Below are positions 58,189-64,000 of a stretch of DNA of 64,000 nt, piece after piece. Position numbers and translations under genes: made by a program. Source of the stretch: Macrotrachela quadricornifera (Eukaryota > Rotifera > Eurotatoria > Philodinida > Philodinidae). Each line of letters starts with the position of its first letter. Within the stretch, counting starts at the first letter, position 1. The stretch spans positions 91,366 through 155,365 of the forward strand of contig JAJEKB010020629.1 in assembly GCA_022393335.1 (NCBI GenBank), given 5' to 3'. The notes beneath the pieces were generated by a model, which was given only the letters and a program-made list of their open reading frames with translations, searched no databases and was not told where the DNA came from.

Positions 58189-60900
58189 ATGGCTACACCA
58201 TACAATATTCTTGGGATTGATAAAACAAGTAATGATTATCAATTGCGTACAGCATTTCGTGACCGAATTCGTCAATTCAAAATTGATCAACAAAAATCAC
58301 CTAAGGATCGTACGATTACAGCTGAAAAATTTCGACTAATTTGTCGTGCTTATGAAGTTTTATCCGATTATGATAAACGAAAACGATATGATGAACAACG
58401 AGAATGGATTTCTGATTTACCTATATCTAAATATACACTTCAACAACTAGCAGCCGAGCCTGATCTTGCATTAGAATTAAAACAGCGATTAGAAAATACA
58501 AAAGTAAGACATATTAATGCACAAGATCCAGTTACAGATCAAACACCATTGTATTGTGCAGCACGTACTTGTAATATTGCCGCTGTTCGTTATCTGATTG
58601 CACACGGTGCTGATCCAGATTTAGCACAACGAACAAAAAGTACGGCTTTGCATGTAGCTGCATTCTTTGGACATGAAAAAATGGTACAATGTTTATTAGA
58701 AAGTGGAGCTGATTATCGAATAAAAAATTCTAATGGTAATTTAGCAGAACAAGAATCTTTTACTCCAGAAGTTCAAAATGTTTTTATTGAATTAAAAAAA
58801 AAGCCATTTGTACAAACAGCTGCCAATCAACTTGACTGGTTTAAAAATAATCTTAAAAATACTGAAGAACATATTGATACACAATATCATGTTCAACGAC
58901 AAACATTACTTCATTGTGCATGTAAAAAAGGTCATTTTGATCTTGCTAAATGGTTTATCGAAGTACGTTCAGCTAATCTTGATCTTGTTGATATTAATTT
59001 AAATTCAGCTCTACATCTTGCTGCTAATGCTGGTCATTCAGATATTGTTGATTATCTTCTTCAGAAAGGTGCTAATTCAACTTTAATCAATAAATATGGT
59101 ATGACAGCTGAACAAGAAGGTATTATTCATGATAATCGAATTACATCATTGTTTCAAAATATGCGTGATAAAAATATGTTTGAAATGGCAAAAAATGGCA
59201 GCGATTGGTGGTTTGAATATTATTTTCATGATAAATCACCAAATGCTACTGATAATAATGGTACAAGTATACTTTATGTTGCGTGTCGTTCTGGTCAAAC
59301 ATCGGTTGCAAAATGGCTTTTAAAGAAAGGTGCAAATATAAATGTACAATTACCTAAGACACTTAGTACACCATTACATGGTGCTGCATATTATGGTCAT
59401 ATATCAACTGTTGATTTATTACTTAGTCAAGGTGCTGATATTAGTATTAAAAATCAATTCGGTGCTACAGCATTACAGGAAGCTACAGAAGAAAAGGTAA
59501 AAAAACTTTTACAACAATATCAAGATAATTTATCTATGGATAAATATATTACAGTACATTTATATGGTGATGGTAAGAGTTCAGGTAATGATCCAATTGC
59601 AAAAGTACAATTACATTGTGATTCAACAATTAGCGATCTTGTTAAGGGAATGGCAGAAACATCAAATGATGCATATAGATGGTTTTCTATTGCTCGAAGT
59701 CCTTTAACTTTTGATTATGATAAAACTACATTAATATCAGCTGTATGTCGTGCTCGTCATGTCGATACAAAATTTGTAGATTTACCAATATGTCTTATAG
59801 CTTATACTTCACCAAGATATACGAATAGTGGTTATATTGCAAAAGATGAACTTTTTGGCTCGAATATACGTAGTTTCCACAAGACATTTGATTCAATGGC
59901 TAGAAATGAATCATTTCATATTAAAGCTAAACTAAATGAAAAACAAATATTCAATATTAAAAATTTATTATTTACTTTTGCTCCTAATTGTACTGATAAA
60001 AATATTAAAATTGATATAAAATATGTTTCTACACCAAATCGTGAACAATTTCAATTACCCGAATGTATTTATTTATTTGAAACAAAATATAGTAATAGTA
60101 ATAATAATGATAAATTAAATGTTATGCCAACTGTAACAATCAATGGTGAATCAAATGTTAAACTGTATACATGGGTTTCAAATTCTGCATATTGGCTTTC
60201 TCAGAGAAATCAACATGATCGTTTACCTATTATTGGTGGTATTCATGCTTTTATTCGTCATGTTGAAATTATTCCTAAGTCACTTTATCTTCCACCAGAT
60301 ATGTTCATTGGAGCTGCCATCGGACAAACATTTGAACGACGTTCAACACCAGTACTCTGTCAATATTTAAAGATACGTGAGCCTGATCCACAACTTTTTC
60401 CGTACGTAGCTTATCATGGTACAACAGTCAACGTTATTCAATCAATACTTATGGATGGACTTGTTATGCCAAGTACAGTCGTTTCTAATGGTTTTCGTGT
60501 TTGTCCACCTAATAATCATATTCCACGAGGAGAAGAGGCTTTTGGGATTGCTGATTTTGCCAATGCAATATTTGTTAGTCCAAGTATACATTACTGTTCA
60601 GATCCGATCTATGCTGTTACATTTTCCTATAATGATGGACGTATGATAGCTGTACTTGAACTACGAGTGAAGAAAGACGAATTTAAGACTTTTCCAAGTA
60701 CTGTTGCCACATATAAGCCACATCGAGGCGACAATATAGAAGCTATCGAATGGCGTATTACATGTCCAGCATCTATTCAAATTACGGGGATCATATTCAT
60801 TCCAGTCATGCAATCACGAAAACAGGCAGCACGTTCACGAGCGCATAAATTAGGTGTTGATCCTAATGCTCTTGATAGTGGATTTATTGATAGAGCGTGA
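58189..60900 (+). CDS. J-like domain, ankyrin repeats and ART/PARP-like domain fusion, 903 aa
   Basis: An intact intronless frame. Residues 4-70 form a J-like domain (PYNILGIDK, then FRLICRAYEVLSDYDKRKRY). The HPD motif needed to stimulate Hsp70 is replaced by KID (31-33), so it is probably a protein-binding module. Residues about 115-470 hold ankyrin repeats in three blocks (TPLYCAARTCN, STALHVAAFFGHEKMVQCLL, NSALHLAANAGHSDIVDYLL, STPLHGAAYYGHISTVDLLL). Residues 480-735 are an unrecognised middle region. Residues about 738-885 look like an ADP-ribosyltransferase fold: YHGTT (H743), FVSPSIHY (Y802) and EAIEW (E851 or E854) occur in the spacing of a PARP-type H-Y-E triad. The activity and these residue roles are inferred. 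Ankyrin plus ART recalls tankyrase, but the J-domain joining is unusual. No transmembrane segments. Confidence 0.85.
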   Translation: MATPYNILGIDKTSNDYQLRTAFRDRIRQFKIDQQKSPKDRTITAEKFRLICRAYEVLSDYDKRKRYDEQREWISDLPISKYTLQQLAAEPDLALELKQRLENTKVRHINAQDPVTDQTPLYCAARTCNIAAVRYLIAHGADPDLAQRTKSTALHVAAFFGHEKMVQCLLESGADYRIKNSNGNLAEQESFTPEVQNVFIELKKKPFVQTAANQLDWFKNNLKNTEEHIDTQYHVQRQTLLHCACKKGHFDLAKWFIEVRSANLDLVDINLNSALHLAANAGHSDIVDYLLQKGANSTLINKYGMTAEQEGIIHDNRITSLFQNMRDKNMFEMAKNGSDWWFEYYFHDKSPNATDNNGTSILYVACRSGQTSVAKWLLKKGANINVQLPKTLSTPLHGAAYYGHISTVDLLLSQGADISIKNQFGATALQEATEEKVKKLLQQYQDNLSMDKYITVHLYGDGKSSGNDPIAKVQLHCDSTISDLVKGMAETSNDAYRWFSIARSPLTFDYDKTTLISAVCRARHVDTKFVDLPICLIAYTSPRYTNSGYIAKDELFGSNIRSFHKTFDSMARNESFHIKAKLNEKQIFNIKNLLFTFAPNCTDKNIKIDIKYVSTPNREQFQLPECIYLFETKYSNSNNNDKLNVMPTVTINGESNVKLYTWVSNSAYWLSQRNQHDRLPIIGGIHAFIRHVEIIPKSLYLPPDMFIGAAIGQTFERRSTPVLCQYLKIREPDPQLFPYVAYHGTTVNVIQSILMDGLVMPSTVVSNGFRVCPPNNHIPRGEEAFGIADFANAIFVSPSIHYCSDPIYAVTFSYNDGRMIAVLELRVKKDEFKTFPSTVATYKPHRGDNIEAIEWRITCPASIQITGIIFIPVMQSRKQAARSRAHKLGVDPNALDSGFIDRA

Positions 60901-61232
60901 TGTTTTGATTCTTTTTCTTCTTCTAATTGTAATAATTAAAAGGTATCAATATTTATTTTTATTATTAAATAAAGAGAACTTGATTGTCAAACTTGCTTCA
61001 GCACAAAATTATCATCAGTTTATTTACTTAATTCAAAAGAAAAAGTAGAACTATTCGAAGAGTTGAAGTAAAATGAGGAGATAAGAGTAACTCAATCGAA
61101 AGTTCGCTAATGGATTTGTCGAACAAAATACTAGTTTAATCTTTTAAGTTCAACTCTTTTTTTATGGTAATGGACTAAGTTAAAGTAATTTGAAATATAG
61201 GTAATGTGCTTAATCAGCAAACCCATAAAGAT
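60901..61232. other. Downstream intergenic DNA
   Basis: An AATAAA occurs at 60967-60972, about 70 bp after the stop, and could serve as the polyadenylation signal of the preceding gene. Nothing else seen. Confidence 0.45.
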
Positions 61233-61308
61233 GAATGCAGTATTGATTTATTGATACGTTTCGAGTGATTTATTTTCAATATAATCACTCATCAGAACTC
61301 TGCATTAT
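61233..61308 (-). ncRNA. Hammerhead-like hairpin (non-canonical)
   Basis: The minus strand reads AAUGCAG, a short spacer, CUGAUGAG, a stem GUGAUU/AAUCAC with a 12-base loop, then UCGAAAC, a GUAU...AUAC hairpin and CUGCAUU, which pairs with the first AAUGCAG. The order and core words are those of a type I hammerhead. However, two extra bases (UC) precede GAAA, which breaks the normal stem II register, and the U-H cleavage site is unclear. It may be a decayed ribozyme of a retroelement or retrozyme, or a coincidental structured repeat. No reverse transcriptase is nearby. Confidence 0.4.
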
Positions 61309-61568
61309 AGATAAGCAACAATTCAAACCAATAGAAAATGAGTGAAATGAAATAGAAAATACACATATAAACGTTGTGATATAAATTCATTTCAGCACTC
61401 GATCGATCTTTATATTTCACATTACATTAATTCACCACTATTGTCCAGTTATAAATTTAAAATATAGTTCCTTCGCTATACTACAATTTTAGTACCGAAC
61501 AGCAGGATAATCTTGTTCGAATAAACAGTTAGTTTATTCAAACTATGCAAATCGTAAAAGTTTTTTTA

Positions 61569-62641
61569 CTTAGATCTGACCGAAAGTTCTAGTTTTATCA
61601 TAGACAATTTTCTAAACTAATTAACATTGAAATGTTTTTCTATGAATAAATAGTGGAATGTTTTATGCATAATAGCATATATACTAATTTTATTTCGGAC
61701 TGAGTTACAATATTTTTTCAGGTAAACTTTAATTTAAACTAAAGAAAAGTTTTAAAAATAGATAATGAATACAATTGATATTATATAAAAATCCGAACTT
61801 TTTTGGGTATAAATCCAAAAACAATTCACGAAGAACTTGCAACAGTTTTAAAATCTAAGGCTCCATCATATCCAACAGGTATAATGTGGGCAAGGCATTT
61901 CCATGAAGGAAGAGAGAATGGTAATGGTAACCCTCGATCTAGTCGTCCAGTGTTCGAACTTACAAATGAAAATGTTGAACTAGTATGAGAGCTTATCAAC
62001 AATTTACTATAAACCGATTGGTCATAAGTCAACAAACACAAGTTGGATTAACGAAGATGAATCACCAATTATTATTTTTCGTCAAAGTAAATTTAAACCA
62101 AAAATTTTATTTTCTATTTTCTTTAAATCAATTGATTCTATTCTTTTACATTTTGTTGATTAAGGCAAGACTATAAACCACAATTATTACATTGAAAATT
62201 GTCTCAAGCCTGTTGTCAAGGAAATATGAAAATAAAGAAAATCAGCAGGTACAAAAGGTATAAGATTGCTTCATGAAAATGCTGCACCCTACACTCATTG
62301 TGATGTTATTAATTATTTAACAGAACAAGGTATCATAATAATGCAACATCCATCATATTCACCTGATCTTGCACTATGTGATTATCGGCTAAATGATCAC
62401 ATTAAACAAAATTTTACTGATCTACCAGATGAAAAAGCATTGGCTTGTGCGATATCCAAGGTAGTGAAAAATATTCTAAAAGAAAAATCTTAATAAACTT
62501 TTACGATACGACTAGAAAGGATGGAACTTTGTATAAATAATGATGATGACTATTTCGAACATTTAATAAAATAAAACTAGAACTTTTTTTTTGTCTTTAT
62601 ATATTCTTTTAACAAAATTAGAAGTTTTAGTCAGATCTAAG
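61569..62641 (+). mobile_element. mariner-family element, copy 3, with TA duplication
   Basis: Terminal repeats CTTAGATCTGACC (61569) and GTCAGATCTAAG (to 62641) are inverted and pair over about 28 bp. Both flanks are TA (61567-61568 and 62642-62643). Inside, a plus-strand transposase is readable: helix-turn-helix pieces (INPKTIHEELATVLKSKAPS, GNPRSSRP) and the C-terminal catalytic block (LLHENAAPYTH, then HPSYSPDLALCDY). The middle, including the first catalytic Asp block, is deleted, and stops and shifts occur, so this copy is dead. SPDLALCDY points to the mariner DD34D group. Total length 1073 bp, against a usual 1.2-1.3 kb. Confidence 0.9.
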
Positions 62642-62643
62642 TA

Positions 62644-63582
62644 TATCAATGAAAATGATGATAATGTAATTTTCTCTTAATCTATACTGAAACTCAAAGT
62701 TTCTGACTATGAACAAAAAGAGCAATTTGACATAATCAGAGAAAAACAACTTTTAATAGCTTTCTGTTTTTAAATTATCACATTGAGCGTACAAATTCGG
62801 TTAATTTAAGGATCATCATATTTTTTTACATAATTAAAATTAAAACGCCATCTAATCGGAAAATTTATTTTTGATTTTTATCAAATAATATTGCTGAAAT
62901 TTTCACAGGAAAATTTTAAGCCCCTAAATATTGAGCGTATCTCGATGTTCAGGATCAAAACATGTGTGTCAATGTGTGCCAAATTTCTTTATCATTTCGA
63001 AAGATAAAAGCTCGTGCTGCTTTTAAAATATAGCCGAAATTCGGCACTACAACTTAATAAAGACCGATATTTTCGGTGTTACGATTGATTTGTTTTCCTT
63101 CTAAATGACTATTGATTCTCTCAAAAAGCATTGATAAAATTATTATTCAAAAATGAAAAAAGAATAAAATATATTTAAAAAATTTTATTCAAAAGAATTC
63201 TTGAAAATTGAGATCTTATTTTATTATAATTCATTTGCTTAGCCTGTTAATTGTAAAAAAGGAAAAGTGGTTCGATTATGATAAAATAAAGATTGTAGAA
63301 TTTGATTACTCCGTAACTTTTATATGAAATGAACGATATTTCTTCGGTTAATATGTTTGATCTATTTCATACGATCCTTTATTATAGCTATTACTTTTCT
63401 TACGACATGTTCCGTTATTTTTTTCTATTCACTTCGTATTCGCTGATCAATCACTCAGTACGTCCATATAATAAACGACTAAAAAGATAAAAGCCATAAA
63501 GAAAAAATATATATAGTTGTTTTCTAATTAATCATTATACATTTGTTAAATATAAAAAATTCGCTATCATTTTCTTTTAAAT
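62644..63582. other. Intergenic DNA
   Basis: No supported gene. Short CGAAA-rich words at 62990-63090 hint at an old repeat. Confidence 0.5.
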
Positions 63583-63937
63583 ATGGAAAGAATCATCTCG
63601 CACAAACTTGACCAACAATGGAAAAATATTGTTATGAATGGTATCAAACCGCCAGTAAAAGCATCTTTACGTAAACAATTAAATCATTTAATAAAATATC
63701 AACCAAATCAAACGGTCGTCACGACAACTACCAACTCAAATATACCACTTGTCATAAAAGGTAATCATATATTGTCTAGTCATTAATAATTATATCTACA
63801 CTTCTGCAATCACTGAGGGATGAAAAATCTTCTATTGAAACAATTAGTCTAGAACAAAATTTAAAAATCTTGAATTATTGATATCAATTTTGAATAATCT
63901 CATTGTCATTTATTTTACAGAAGGAGGTAACAATTAA
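63583..63937 (+). CDS. Small basic protein, two exons, about 65 aa
   Basis: Exon 1 starts at Met 63583 (MERIISHKLDQQWKNIVMNG, then PPVKASLRKQLNHLIKYQ) and continues into a Thr-rich stretch. A GT donor at 63761 pairs with an AG at 63920, and the join gives IKEGGNN followed by TAA at 63935-63937. The protein is basic and helical at the N-terminus. Family not recognised. The second exon could instead end early at a GTAACA donor and continue outside the window, so the C-terminus is uncertain. Confidence 0.45.
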
Positions 63938-64000
63938 AAAGATATTAAGCTTTTTTTTCTATAAATAATAATTCATTTTGAGAATATGAAGTAAAGAACT

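Noticed and set aside
1..64000. CRISPR arrays, bacterial operons or ribosome binding sites
   Set aside because: Gene structure is clearly eukaryotic with spliceosomal introns; the tandem repeats lack repeat-spacer structure.

Overview
The window looks like a piece of a bdelloid rotifer genome (inference). It is AT-rich and its genes are eukaryotic, with introns mostly 50-75 bp long and GT-AG borders. It carries an Athena-type Penelope-like retroelement, a class best known from bdelloids. The protein set is metazoan: polycystin, ZMYM, Hv1, TLC and F-box proteins and a GPCR. The species cannot be named from sequence alone.

Layout. At 1-7.3 kb lies a minus-strand Penelope-like element. It has a six-intron reverse transcriptase gene (3310-6824) with two coding lesions, an acidic Asn/Asp-rich ORF downstream of it, and further downstream, on the same strand, a canonical hammerhead ribozyme (1879-1924) next to a short telomere-like G-rich stretch. 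A broken hAT/BED-finger fragment abuts the 5' side. From 7.3 to 14.4 kb there is mostly repeat DNA: a 32-bp minisatellite, a pre-miRNA-like hairpin, three 173-bp tandem units, an inverted-repeat element and a deleted mariner. Two small minus-strand loci sit among them, one of them broken. From 14.5 to 30.4 kb one minus-strand gene encodes a polycystin-1-like receptor-channel (signal peptide, SHYRGG-type extracellular domain, REJ, GPS, PLAT, polycystin channel). Several of its introns are swollen by repeats, the largest to 3.6 kb.

From 30.4 to 36.4 kb the DNA is non-coding with palindromic elements and a 19-bp minisatellite. From 36.4 to 54.2 kb the genes are a secreted, probably GPI-anchored protein (+), an intronless 7TM receptor (-), a TLC-domain membrane protein (-), a short F-box protein (+), the C-terminal part of a ZMYM/QRICH1-type protein (-), a voltage-gated proton channel Hv1 (-), and an unknown Pro/Arg-motif protein (+). 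A 10-N assembly gap separates ZMYM from Hv1 and truncates both. The 5 kb between Hv1 and the last gene hold at least three inverted-repeat elements.

From 54.2 to 64 kb there is a 960-bp foldback element, an intact intronless 903-aa protein joining a J-like domain, ankyrin repeats and a C-terminal ADP-ribosyltransferase/PARP-like domain, a hammerhead-like hairpin, a third mariner copy with a clean TA target-site duplication, and the start of a small gene at the right edge.

The host genes show no operon or shared pathway. The most notable items are the ribozyme-bearing retroelement, the J-ANK-ART fusion, the repeat-filled polycystin gene and the gap-spanning false join of two genes.
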